Origin: Synergistaceae bacterium UBA6101
GTDB lineage: Bacteria > Synergistota > Synergistia > Synergistales > Synergistaceae
Assembly: GCA_002428495.1 (NCBI GenBank)
Contig: DIWR01000031.1
Location: 1 to 64,000 of the forward strand
Length of the DNA: 64,000 nucleotides
Reading direction: 5' to 3'
The notes under the pieces were generated by a model, which saw only the letters and a program-made list of their open reading frames with translations, made no database searches and was not told where the DNA came from. The position numbers were made by a program, and so were the translations under genes. How positions within the stretch are numbered: position 1 is the stretch's first letter; every line of letters begins with the position of its first letter. Of this stretch, positions 39,496 through 48,477 are shown in pieces.

Positions 39496-41444
39496 TCGGC
39501 TACGCCGACACTTCCCGACAGTTTCACCGTCACTTCTCGCGGCTTCCTTTCGCCGCACTTCTCGCTGGCTCTGCCAGCACTTCCCGACAGCTCGGCCAGC
39601 GCGAAAATTTCGGCTTTTAGGTCATCTTCCGAAATTTTGGCTTCCGCTGAATCTCTGAGCAAACTCTCCCCCCTGGGCAACAGCGAGTTCTTTTCCTCAG
39701 TACTTTTGCTCAGGTAGATCTTTTCGCTGGCCGTTTTGCCTACGTGATCCGGATCGTAGAAGAGCTCTTCGTAGAGCTTTTCTCCCGGTCTTATGCCGGT
39801 GAAGACTATTTCGATGTCTTTGTAGGGCTTGTAGCCGTGGAGACGGATGAGGGTCTCGGCCATTTCTGTTATTTTAACGGGTTTGCCCATGTCGAGGACG
39901 AAAAGCTCTCCGCCCTCCCCCATTGCGCCGGCCTGCAGGACGAGGCTGACTGCCTCCGGGATCAGCATGAAGTAGCGCTGCATCTCTTTGTGGGTGACTG
40001 TTACCGGTCCGCCGTTCTTTATCTGGTGCTCAAATTTGGGGATGACGCTGCCCCTGCTGCCGAGGACGTTTCCGAAACGGACAGCCATGTATTTGGTGTC
40101 GGGATATTTTGCACGAAGAGAGAATACCAGCCTCTCGGCGATACGTTTTGTGGCTCCCATGATACTGGTCGGGTTGACCGCCTTGTCAGTTGAGATCATT
40201 ACGAACCGCTCGGCACCATGTGAGCCTGCTATATCGGCAAGTATAAAGGTCCCAATGGAGTTTACCCTTAGCGCTTCCCTGGGGTTGTCCTCCATCAGCG
40301 GAACGTGTTTATGGGCGGCGGCATGGAAGATGACTTCGGGCCTGTACTTGTTGAAAATGGCGGTCATCGTCTGCCTGTCCGCGACATCGGCAATTACAGG
40401 CCTGACGATATCTTTCGCAGGATGATCGTTTATGGATTCCATAAGTTTGTATATCGACTGCTCTCCATGTCCAAGAGCCAGAATTTCCGCGGGTCCTTTT
40501 GAGAGCACCTGGCGGAATATCTCTGAACCTATGGATCCTCCTGCTCCTGTAATCAGGATCCTTTTCCCTTTGATAAAATTTTCTATCCCTGAGCTGTCCA
40601 GCTCGACCGGTTCACGTCGCAGGAGGTCTTCCAGCCGGACTGACCTCAGTCTGCTTACCCCTATGTGTCCCCCTGCTATGTCGATAAGGCTCGGAAGGAT
40701 CCTGACGTCCACTCCGAGCCCGCTGAGCGCCGCAACCAACTTCTTGATGACTTCGCCCGTGGCTGAGGGTATCACGATAAGGACAAGCTCTATCTTTTGT
40801 GAGACAACTATTTTGCGCAGATCCCTGGTCGTTCCGAGAACTTTGATCGATGCGACCTTCATTCCCCTGAGATTCGGATTGTCGTCAATAAATCCTACCG
40901 GCTCCATTTCACAGGGATTCCGGAGGATGTCGCGTGCTATAAGTGTCCCCGCTTCTCCCGCTCCGATGATAAGCGTCCTTTTTGATGTCTGGCATTCTGT
41001 CCTTCTTGAGACAAAGATAAGTTTCCAAAGAGCCCTGACCCCAGTCATGAAACTTATCCCCATTAAAAGCAAGAGCACGAGCGACGATCTTGGTATCCTG
41101 GTTATGTGTCCAAATTGCAGTAAAGCCATGAAAAGCAAGGATCCAACGACATACCACTTGAAAAGGTCCGTGTATTCTTCAATGCTTGCCCTTGTCCAAA
41201 CGATCTTATGCACTCCGCCGACTATGAATGATCCGATAACGCAGCAGGAAAAAACGACCATAGTTATAAAAAGCTCTTTGACGTATCCCTGTAAAATAAA
41301 GAATGTGAGCCTCAGTGAATAGGCAAGATAAACAGAAAAGCAGAGCACAAAAGCATCAAGGGTCAAAACATACCTGGCCCTTGATGATAAAAGAAGATAG
41401 AAAGTAAAGATTTTCCTTATAAAGGCATTATTATTTCCAGACAT
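39474..41444 (-). CDS. CapD/WbpM-type UDP-sugar 4,6-dehydratase/epimerase with repeat-encoded C-terminus
   Basis: This is a 656-residue inner-membrane enzyme. Four transmembrane helices occupy about 20-135. A first Rossmann-like domain (IIGAGEAGTLIARDI near 150) precedes the catalytic SDR domain from about 275, with GAGGSIGSEI, the STDKAVNP motif and a T-x-x-x-K (MGATKRIAE) catalytic pair typical of the long FlaA1/WbpM class. It should make a 4-keto-6-deoxy UDP-HexNAc for the initiating transferase. The ATG at 41444 has gaggag; a 40-residue upstream extension is spurious. The last 40 or so residues (LSGSAGRASEKCGERKPREV ...) are translated hairpin-array DNA, and the stop is inside the array's terminal motif. 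Confidence 0.9.
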   Translation of the reverse strand: MSGNNNAFIRKIFTFYLLLSSRARYVLTLDAFVLCFSVYLAYSLRLTFFILQGYVKELFITMVVFSCCVIGSFIVGGVHKIVWTRASIEEYTDLFKWYVVGSLLFMALLQFGHITRIPRSSLVLLLLMGISFMTGVRALWKLIFVSRRTECQTSKRTLIIGAGEAGTLIARDILRNPCEMEPVGFIDDNPNLRGMKVASIKVLGTTRDLRKIVVSQKIELVLIVIPSATGEVIKKLVAALSGLGVDVRILPSLIDIAGGHIGVSRLRSVRLEDLLRREPVELDSSGIENFIKGKRILITGAGGSIGSEIFRQVLSKGPAEILALGHGEQSIYKLMESINDHPAKDIVRPVIADVADRQTMTAIFNKYRPEVIFHAAAHKHVPLMEDNPREALRVNSIGTFILADIAGSHGAERFVMISTDKAVNPTSIMGATKRIAERLVFSLRAKYPDTKYMAVRFGNVLGSRGSVIPKFEHQIKNGGPVTVTHKEMQRYFMLIPEAVSLVLQAGAMGEGGELFVLDMGKPVKITEMAETLIRLHGYKPYKDIEIVFTGIRPGEKLYEELFYDPDHVGKTASEKIYLSKSTEEKNSLLPRGESLLRDSAEAKISEDDLKAEIFALAELSGSAGRASEKCGERKPREVTVKLSGSVGVADEKAINI

Positions 41445-41615
41445 ATGAAAACTCCTCTGATCGAGGTCGACGTGACAAAACAAGAAAACGAAGCAATTTC
41501 TCCAATTATCTAATTCAGTGCCGTTCGGCCGACAGTCGTACCATTTGTAAATTCTAGCACACAATACAACAAAGAAAAGGCCCCAACTGATATTTCAACT
41601 TATTGCAATAGTTAG

Positions 41616-41720
41616 ACTGCGGGGAATTTGCAGCGGGGAAACGCTGCGGGGAATTTGCAGCCTCCTGGCTGCGGAGAATTCGCGAAGTCCATCGCTGGTG
41701 AATTTGCATCGCTTCGCATC
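41616..41720. repeat. 25-bp periodic gaatttgc hairpin repeat
   Basis: Roughly four units start with ggggaatttgc or ggtgaatttgc at a 25-27-bp spacing. Each is followed by a short stem such as gcagc-ggggaaa-cgctgc or gcagc-ctcctg-gctgc. The stems differ while the linker is kept. Part of the repeat continues at 41830-41885. Confidence 0.8.
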
Positions 41721-41734
41721 GCGGTGAAGGGGCG

Positions 41735-41830
41735 GCTGAGCGATGGCTTAGCAGTCGCTGAGCGGTTGCTGAGCAGTTGTAGGGGCTGTCAAACGATCGT
41801 CAAACGTTGTCAAACGGTTGTAGGGGCGGG
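41735..41830. repeat. Two adjacent 11-bp arrays (cores gctgagc and gtcaaac)
   Basis: Units ggctgagcgat, ggcttagcagt, cgctgagcggt and tgctgagcagt (41735-41778) end in tgtagggg. They are followed by tgtcaaacgat, cgtcaaacgt and tgtcaaacggt, again ending tgtagggg. Two different cores therefore share one exit sequence. The second core is that of the wzz leader array. Confidence 0.88.
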
Positions 41831-41924
41831 GGAATTTGCGGCCTCTGGGCTGCCGTGAATTTGCAGAATGAACCTTTCAGCGGGGAATTGGTTCTGAGCC
41901 CCTACCCAAATGGACCTAAATATT

Positions 41925-42483
41925 CGTCGTTCCCGAATGCACATATCGGGAATCCAGCGGCTTGGGGTCAAGTCTTCAAAAGCCTGTCAGGGCCTAAATC
42001 TAAAGACACTGGATCCCCGATACAAGCACTCGGGGACGACGGTTCTATGAGACTTTTATTTAGACTTAGAACTTGCAATGAGGAATCTTATCACCGTCGC
42101 TCCCGGACGCTGCTTAACGGGAGTCCAGCGGCTTGGGGTTAAAGTCCGTAAAGCTTGTAATAACCTAAGTTCAAAGACACTGGATCCCCGATCTCAAAAC
42201 GCATTCGAAATGGTTCGAGCACTATGGATTATTTAAAAATTTTCCTAACGGAAAACTGTGCTCTCCCGATAGTATCACTCGAGGACGACGGTTCTATGAG
42301 ACTTTTATTTAGACTTGGGGGTTCGCAAAGAAGGACCTAATCACCGTCGTTCCCGAATGCACATATCGGGATACGAGCGGCTTGGGGTTTAGGTTTGCAT
42401 ATTCAGTCATAGCCTAAATCCAGAGCTGCTGGATCCCCTATTTGAACACTCGCGGACGACGGTTCATAAAGCTTTCATTCACC
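41925..42483. repeat. Tandem REP-like units of about 165-250 bp
   Basis: Three units begin (cac)cgtcg(t/c)tcccg at about 41931, 42095 and 42348 and contain the palindromes tcccg...cggga(a/g)tccagcggcttgggg and ctggatcccc...actcggggacgacggttc. They are joined by a transcript-like linker (tctatgagacttttatttagactt). The middle unit carries about 60 extra bases between its second palindrome's arms. The motif is of the widely known 'gtcattcccgc...gcgggaatccag' REP type. No transposase is nearby. Confidence 0.85.
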
Positions 42484-43514
42484 GGCGGATGAACCGCCCG
42501 CCAAATTCTCCGTGGCTTTAGCCACAGCCCTTAAATTCTCCGCAGCTTGAAAATATGCAAAAACTGGGGATTGGATCAAGCTCATATTAACTGCAACATC
42601 AATTAAAATGATCTTTATGAGTATGTCTGGTTTTAAATGAATGTGTTAAACTTTCTCCGAGACGTCACACGTGTCCAAGATTGGAAAATAAAATAGTAAA
42701 GCCTCCGTTATTGGGATATCATTTAGTTAGGGTACCAAAAATTCCCAAAGAGAACACGGAGGCAAGACAATGATAAAGTACCCGGAAGTGGAAAATAACA
42801 AGAAAACCATAAAGGACAACCTGGTTTTAAATGCGTCCAAAAACGATTAACAAAACCTTGCTATTACAGGAGGGCATTTTGATATTTGGGTTATCTTGGA
42901 CAGCAGTGAGAAGAGCATAATGAACCACCATAATGACTGAACTCTATCTCAAGCGCGTTTCGAGATCGGGGGTCAGGCGATTTAGGATTGGATGAGATTC
43001 CATCCACAGAGGTAACGGATAACGCATATCATTAATCTTCATAGATATAGAGATATAACAAAGACCATAAATTCAGTACGAGAACCAACTATGACACAGT
43101 AATCCAATCACAAATGCATCTTTAACTTAAAGTGTTATGTAATTGTGATCGATATGCATGGTACACACAAGGCCTCCAGAACCACTTGACCAGACGATTT
43201 GTTGAAGTTACTATACTCACAAAGATTATAAAACTTTAGGTAAATAAAATCCCTATACTAAAGTAACATTACGAATAGTGCCAATAAAAAAATTTTCTAC
43301 AAGTCATACTACAATTACAAGCTAAAAATTTAAAAAATCATTTTTCTCAGCAAAATAATTTAACAACAAAATATAATATAAATTATATATTTGATGTGAG
43401 TTTTATTCAAAATTTACATTATATAGCAAATTAATATAAAGTTAAAACTTTTAACGGATTTATTTATAACAATAACAATCATTATTTTTTAAATTTAACC
43501 TAGAGGTTTTTAGT
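42484..43514. other. About 1 kb intergenic region with repeat debris and possible IS remnant
   Basis: After the REP array the sequence holds a few more hairpins. A 231-bp segment is bounded by perfect 10-bp inverted repeats, tgtccaagat (42672-42681) and atcttggaca (42893-42902). Inside is another pair, gcctccgt (42701-42708) and acggaggc (42756-42763). From about 43200 it becomes extremely AT-rich as it approaches the next gene. No intact ORF is present. Confidence 0.5.
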
Positions 43515-45227
43515 TTGAATAATACAAAATTAAATAAAATATTTTTATTAAAACATCAAAATATTTTTTATAATGCATTAATATTTTTTTTATTAATATT
43601 ATTTTTTATTCCTCTTTTTAATAGTGGATATTATGGTGATGATAGTATAAATTCATTTATAAAAGGTAGTATTGGTTTTAATAATACAACTGTAAATAAA
43701 ATATCAAATGATATTTTTAACAGTTGGCTTAATGATGCTGGAAGATTTAATCCACTTTCTTTTTATGTATATTTCTTTTTTAATTATTGCACGTCTTTAG
43801 TGGCTTATAAAATTTTAATATTTATTTTTATATTATTGAATATATTGGCATTTTCATATTGGCTTAAAATTAATTATAACGATGTAATATTAAACAGATT
43901 TCCATTTTTGTTATTACTTATTTGTTTACAATTTAGAATTTATCATGACCCAGTCTTATCTTTTCATTTTTTGATACAATTAATTTTTCTATACTCAATG
44001 TTTAGTATAATTTGTATGGAAAAATTTTTTAAATCACAATCTATATTTTATGGAACTCTATCTATTATATTTAATATACTTGGACTGTTAACCTATTTTG
44101 AACTTTTTTTTGTTATTAGTTTTTCTACTTTACTTTTGTCAATTTACAATTTAAAATGCAATAGACGTAAAATGAACTGTATTTTCATTTTATTGTTTTT
44201 TACATCACAAATTATTTTATTTTTATTAAATATATATTTAAGATTAACACATGGCAATATATACAATGGAACTTCTGTTGGAATTGATATATTTAACATA
44301 TTAAGAACTTTTTATTATCAAATAATTTCATCATTTCCATTAATATACGCAATAAATAATCATAATATTTTATTTGATAGTTTACGGAATACTATAACAT
44401 GGTATAACACATTAAGCACTATAATTTTTGCATTTTTATTTTTTATTACATTAAATAATTTGAAATCTAAAAATCATTACAACAAACTATTTGTTTTATT
44501 TATTGTTTTTTCAGTTTTCCCATCAATATTAGTTGCTGTTTCTGAAAAATATCAAAATGAGCTTGTTTTAGGGTTAGGTTATTTGCCTGTATATTATCAA
44601 TATTTTGGTCAAATTTGTTTGTTCATGTATTTATTTTTTAAATTAAATATAAACAATAAATTTAAACAATATTTAATCACATTATTAATTACATTTATTT
44701 ATTTTGTTAATTTATCATCAAACATTAACGTTGTTAATAATTTGAACAATATTTATTATTATCCTAGGATTACATTGCAGAATTTTTTAAAAAACTTTAA
44801 TTTTGATCAATATAATGAAAACATTAATATTATACAAAAAATCAGATACCCCTACGACGACAAAGGTTTTTATTTTATGTACATGAACAAAAGAATTAAT
44901 TTACATAATTCTGATACTTATTATTTTTCATCGTTGAACAGTAACAATAAATTAATTGTTCTTGATAACATTAAAGATGCTTACATGTTACATTATGATG
45001 CTAGTTCAATCAAGGGCGTTGTTTATTGGGCAAAATTAAACAAAATAATTATTAAAAACAACATTGATATTTCATATTATGTTAATAATTTTTTTGTTTA
45101 CAAAGTTAACATTAAAAACAATTATTTATTTAGCCATAACATTACTCAAGAAAAATTTATTTATCAAGTTATGTCAGATAAATTAATTAACTTTTATTCT
45201 TATATACAGCAATATGATAATAAATGA
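43515..45227 (+). CDS. Polytopic membrane protein, possibly a GtrC-type glycosyltransferase
   Basis: This 570-residue protein has about 11 transmembrane helices in residues 18-400 and a soluble C-terminal domain. The first periplasmic loop contains YYGDDSINSF, an acidic pair like the DD/DE motif of GT-C enzymes that use undecaprenyl-phosphate sugars. Start TTG at 43515 has tagagg eight bases upstream. The whole gene and 300 bp before it are extremely AT-rich (codons nearly all A/T-ending), unlike its neighbours, which suggests recent transfer. It could also be a polymerase. The rfbFGH block follows after 52 bp. Confidence 0.6.
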   Translation: MNNTKLNKIFLLKHQNIFYNALIFFLLILFFIPLFNSGYYGDDSINSFIKGSIGFNNTTVNKISNDIFNSWLNDAGRFNPLSFYVYFFFNYCTSLVAYKILIFIFILLNILAFSYWLKINYNDVILNRFPFLLLLICLQFRIYHDPVLSFHFLIQLIFLYSMFSIICMEKFFKSQSIFYGTLSIIFNILGLLTYFELFFVISFSTLLLSIYNLKCNRRKMNCIFILLFFTSQIILFLLNIYLRLTHGNIYNGTSVGIDIFNILRTFYYQIISSFPLIYAINNHNILFDSLRNTITWYNTLSTIIFAFLFFITLNNLKSKNHYNKLFVLFIVFSVFPSILVAVSEKYQNELVLGLGYLPVYYQYFGQICLFMYLFFKLNINNKFKQYLITLLITFIYFVNLSSNINVVNNLNNIYYYPRITLQNFLKNFNFDQYNENINIIQKIRYPYDDKGFYFMYMNKRINLHNSDTYYFSSLNSNNKLIVLDNIKDAYMLHYDASSIKGVVYWAKLNKIIIKNNIDISYYVNNFFVYKVNIKNNYLFSHNITQEKFIYQVMSDKLINFYSYIQQYDNK

Positions 45228-45279
45228 AATATTTGTATATTCTAATTTTATATTAATAATCTTAAGGAGTGGTTGATTT

Positions 45280-46047
45280 ATGAAGTGTGTAATTTTGGCG
45301 GGAGGACTTGGCACACGTCTTTCTGAAGAAACTGTCGTAAAACCAAAACCAATGGTCGAAGTTGGTGGGTTTCCAATACTTTGGCATGTTATGAAGATAT
45401 ACTCCCACTATGGGATCAACGACTTTATTATTTGTTTAGGATATAAAGGATATTTGATAAAGGAGTATTTTGCCAACTACTGCCTGCACATGTCAGATGT
45501 CACATTTGACATGTCAGACAGTAGCATCGAAGTGCATAACAATTCCGCTGAACCCTGGCGCGTCACTTGCGTAGATACTGGTGACGCAACAATGACAGGG
45601 GGAAGAATCAAACGGATACAAAAGTACATTGGAAACAAAACCTTCTGCATGACATACGGTGACGGGGTCGGTGATGTTAATATTAAAAATGAAATCGATT
45701 TTCATTGCCGAATGAAACTTAAGGCTACAATGACAGCTGTTCAGCCGCCCGGACGCTTTGGGCACGCTGAAATTGATAATGATTTAGTCCTTGGATTTAA
45801 AGAAAAAACACAGGGTGATGGCGGATGGATAAACGCAGGATTCTTTGTTCTCGAACCGGATGTTTTTGATTTAATTGATGGTGATTCAATGATTTGGGAA
45901 AGAGAACCTTTAGAAACTCTGGCTTTAACAGGACAGCTCGCTTCGTGGAAGCATGATGGATTTTGGCGTCCCATGGATACTTTGCGTGACAAGAATCAAT
46001 TGGAAGAACTTTGGAGTAGAGGAAAGGCACCATGGAAAGTTTGGTAG
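45280..46047 (+). CDS. rfbF: Glucose-1-phosphate cytidylyltransferase
   Basis: This 255-residue nucleotidyltransferase makes CDP-glucose. It has the phosphate-binding loop GGLGTRLSEET (9-19), KPKPMVEVGG, a GDGVGDVNI metal segment near 128 and GWINAGFFVLEPDVF near 185, all typical of RfbF. The ATG has aaggag upstream. The next gene starts 16 bp before its stop. It is the first step of the CDP-3,6-dideoxyhexose pathway that the two following genes continue. Confidence 0.95.
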   Translation: MKCVILAGGLGTRLSEETVVKPKPMVEVGGFPILWHVMKIYSHYGINDFIICLGYKGYLIKEYFANYCLHMSDVTFDMSDSSIEVHNNSAEPWRVTCVDTGDATMTGGRIKRIQKYIGNKTFCMTYGDGVGDVNIKNEIDFHCRMKLKATMTAVQPPGRFGHAEIDNDLVLGFKEKTQGDGGWINAGFFVLEPDVFDLIDGDSMIWEREPLETLALTGQLASWKHDGFWRPMDTLRDKNQLEELWSRGKAPWKVW

Positions 46048-47102
46048 ACGCCTCTTTCTGGAAGGGTAAAAAGGTCTTTATTACCGGGCACACGGGCTTC
46101 AAAGGTTCCTGGATGTGCCGCGTTTTGTCCAATTTTGGAGCACAAGTCGCCGGATACAGCCTTCCTGCCCCAACAGACCCAAACCTGTACGGCCTGGCCG
46201 GACTTGCAGATAAGATAACAGGCACTCTGGCTGACATCCGTGATTTTGAAAAGCTAACGGCCTCGTTTGACGAAGCAAAACCTGAGATAGTAATACATAT
46301 GGCTGCCCAGCCAATTGTTAGGGACAGCTACAACGACCCCCGTTATACATACGAGACAAATGTAATGGGGACGGTCAATTTGCTTGAATGTGTCCGTCTT
46401 TCAAATTCTGTAATAAGTTTCTTGAATGTGACCACAGACAAGGTTTATAAAAACAACGAATGGGAATGGGGATATCGTGAGACAGACCCGCTTGACGGAT
46501 ATGATCCCTATTCAAACAGCAAAAGCTGCTCAGAACTGGTGACTCACAGCTATAAGAGAAGTTTCTTCGCAGACAGGGATGTTGCTATATCCACGGCAAG
46601 GGCAGGAAACGTAATCGGCGGCGGAGACTTTGCAAACGACAGGATAATTCCAGATTGTATCCGAGCTGTTCAGAAAAACGGACCCATTATAGTAAGGAAT
46701 CCGCACTCCACTCGCCCCTACCAGCATGTACTGGAACCGGTCATGGCATATCTTATGATCGCTGAAAAACAGTACAAAGATACTAAGTTCGCAGGATATT
46801 ACAACGTTGGCCCCGATGACTGCGACTGCGTGACGACAGGGAAACTCGCAGACATCTTCTGCTCTGCTTGGGGGAATGACGCACGATGGGAAAACAAATG
46901 GAACGGTGGTCCCCACGAGGCTGCCTTCCTTAAACTGGACTGCTCAAAGATAAAATCAACCTTTGGCTGGTCTCCAAAATGGCACATATCGGAAGCAGTA
47001 GAAAAAACTTGCGAATGGACAAAGACCTGGCTTAATGGAGGCAATATCCCTATGATAATGGATAAACAGATAGAAGAGTACATGAGGGGCGGACAAAGAT
47101 GA
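46032..47102 (+). CDS. rfbG: CDP-glucose 4,6-dehydratase
   Basis: This 356-residue extended SDR has the NAD motif TGHTGFKGSWM (19-29), the TTDKVYKN active-site motif and the YxxxK pair in YDPYSNSKSCSEL. ARAGNVIGGGDFA is a family signature. It converts CDP-glucose to CDP-4-keto-6-deoxyglucose. It overlaps rfbF by 16 bp and rfbH by 4 bp (ATGA), so the three are translated together. Length matches RfbG of Salmonella and Yersinia O-antigen loci. Confidence 0.95.
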   Translation: MESLVDASFWKGKKVFITGHTGFKGSWMCRVLSNFGAQVAGYSLPAPTDPNLYGLAGLADKITGTLADIRDFEKLTASFDEAKPEIVIHMAAQPIVRDSYNDPRYTYETNVMGTVNLLECVRLSNSVISFLNVTTDKVYKNNEWEWGYRETDPLDGYDPYSNSKSCSELVTHSYKRSFFADRDVAISTARAGNVIGGGDFANDRIIPDCIRAVQKNGPIIVRNPHSTRPYQHVLEPVMAYLMIAEKQYKDTKFAGYYNVGPDDCDCVTTGKLADIFCSAWGNDARWENKWNGGPHEAAFLKLDCSKIKSTFGWSPKWHISEAVEKTCEWTKTWLNGGNIPMIMDKQIEEYMRGGQR

Positions 47103-48442
47103 AAAACGAAACTTCGAGAGGGAAAGCATTAAAAGAAGAAATACTTTCCCTCGTAGCCGAATACTACAAATCTGAACATATCAAACCGGATCATAAGCCT
47201 GGAGACCCAATACCTTACGGAGGCCGTGTTTATGACGAGAAAGAATTACAGAACCTTGTAAGTTCATCACTCGACTTCTGGCTCACTACAGGCCCCTGGT
47301 CTGATAAGTTCGAGGCGGAATTTTGTCAATATTTCGGGGTAAAATACTGCTCTCTCGTTAATTCCGGATCTTCAGCCAACCTGCTTGCGTTTATGGCGCT
47401 GACATCACATAAGCTTGGCGAAAAGAAGATACTTCCTGGCGACGAGGTAATAACAGTTGCCGCGGGCTTCCCCACTACAGTAACACCTATCATCCAATAT
47501 GGCGCGATTCCCGTCTTTGTCGATGTTACGATCCCCACTTACAACATAGACGTCGCTCAGCTTGAAGCAGCTCTTTCACCAAAGACAAAAGCGTTGATGA
47601 TAGCTCATACTTTAGGGAATCCTTTCGACATCAAGGCGGTCAAAGATTTTTGCAGTAAACACTCACTGTGGCTGATCGAGGACAACTGTGACGCGCTGGG
47701 TTCCCGGTACTTTATGGACGACAAATGGGGATACACCGGAACATTCGGAGACATTGCCACATCGAGTTTTTATCCACCACACCACATGACAATGGGAGAA
47801 GGCGGCGCTGTTTACACAAACGACCCGGAACTGCACAGGATCGTAAATTCGATGCGCGACTGGGGACGGGACTGCTGGTGTCCATCAGGACACGACAATA
47901 CATGCGGATGCCGCTTCACACAGCAGTTTGGAGAGCTTCCACTCGGGTATGACCATAAATATGTTTACTCTCACTTTGGTTACAATTTAAAAGTTACTGA
48001 CATGCAGGCAGCGATCGGATGTGCCCAGCTTGAGAAATTACCCGGTTTCATAGAAGCCCGCAAAAAGAACTGGCAATATTTAAAAGAGAACCTGAAAGAT
48101 CTGGACAAATATCTGATACTTCCGGAAGCAACAGAAAACTCCTCTCCAAGCTGGTTCGGATTTATGATGACCGTTAAGAAAGATGCTCCCTTTACAAGAG
48201 ATCAGCTTGTCAGACACCTCGAAGAAAACAAAATACAGACAAGGATGCTCTTCGCCGGTAACCTCACAAAGCACCCTTGCTTCGATGAAATGCGGGATTC
48301 AGGGAAAGGATTTAGAATCGTCGGAGAACTTAAAAACACTGACCTGATAATGAACAACAGCTTCTGGGTCGGTGTTTATCCGGGTATGAACGTTAAGAAG
48401 CTCGATATTCTCCTTTCTTTGATTCTAGAAACGGCAGAATAA
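47099..48442 (+). CDS. rfbH: CDP-4-keto-6-deoxyglucose 3-dehydrase (PMP/2Fe-2S enzyme)
   Basis: This 447-residue member of the DegT superfamily has the internal lysine replaced, as in RfbH/E1: the sequence SSFYPPHHMTMGEGGA has His where aminotransferases have the PLP lysine. Cysteines in WGRDCWCPSGHDN and TCGCRFTQ supply the 2Fe-2S cluster. With a reductase (E3-like, not in the window) it removes the C3 hydroxyl to give CDP-3,6-dideoxy-4-ketoglucose. It is cotranslated with rfbG. No abequose, paratose or tyvelose synthase follows; the next genes are of different types. Confidence 0.95.
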   Translation: MKNETSRGKALKEEILSLVAEYYKSEHIKPDHKPGDPIPYGGRVYDEKELQNLVSSSLDFWLTTGPWSDKFEAEFCQYFGVKYCSLVNSGSSANLLAFMALTSHKLGEKKILPGDEVITVAAGFPTTVTPIIQYGAIPVFVDVTIPTYNIDVAQLEAALSPKTKALMIAHTLGNPFDIKAVKDFCSKHSLWLIEDNCDALGSRYFMDDKWGYTGTFGDIATSSFYPPHHMTMGEGGAVYTNDPELHRIVNSMRDWGRDCWCPSGHDNTCGCRFTQQFGELPLGYDHKYVYSHFGYNLKVTDMQAAIGCAQLEKLPGFIEARKKNWQYLKENLKDLDKYLILPEATENSSPSWFGFMMTVKKDAPFTRDQLVRHLEENKIQTRMLFAGNLTKHPCFDEMRDSGKGFRIVGELKNTDLIMNNSFWVGVYPGMNVKKLDILLSLILETAE

Positions 48443-48477
48443 TATCACTACTAAATATCTTTTACGGAGGGAAGACC

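Noticed and set aside
40432..41322. 296-codon open frame on the plus strand
   Set aside because: It lies wholly antisense to the well-supported CapD-type gene; its product has no recognisable domain and no ribosome-binding site.
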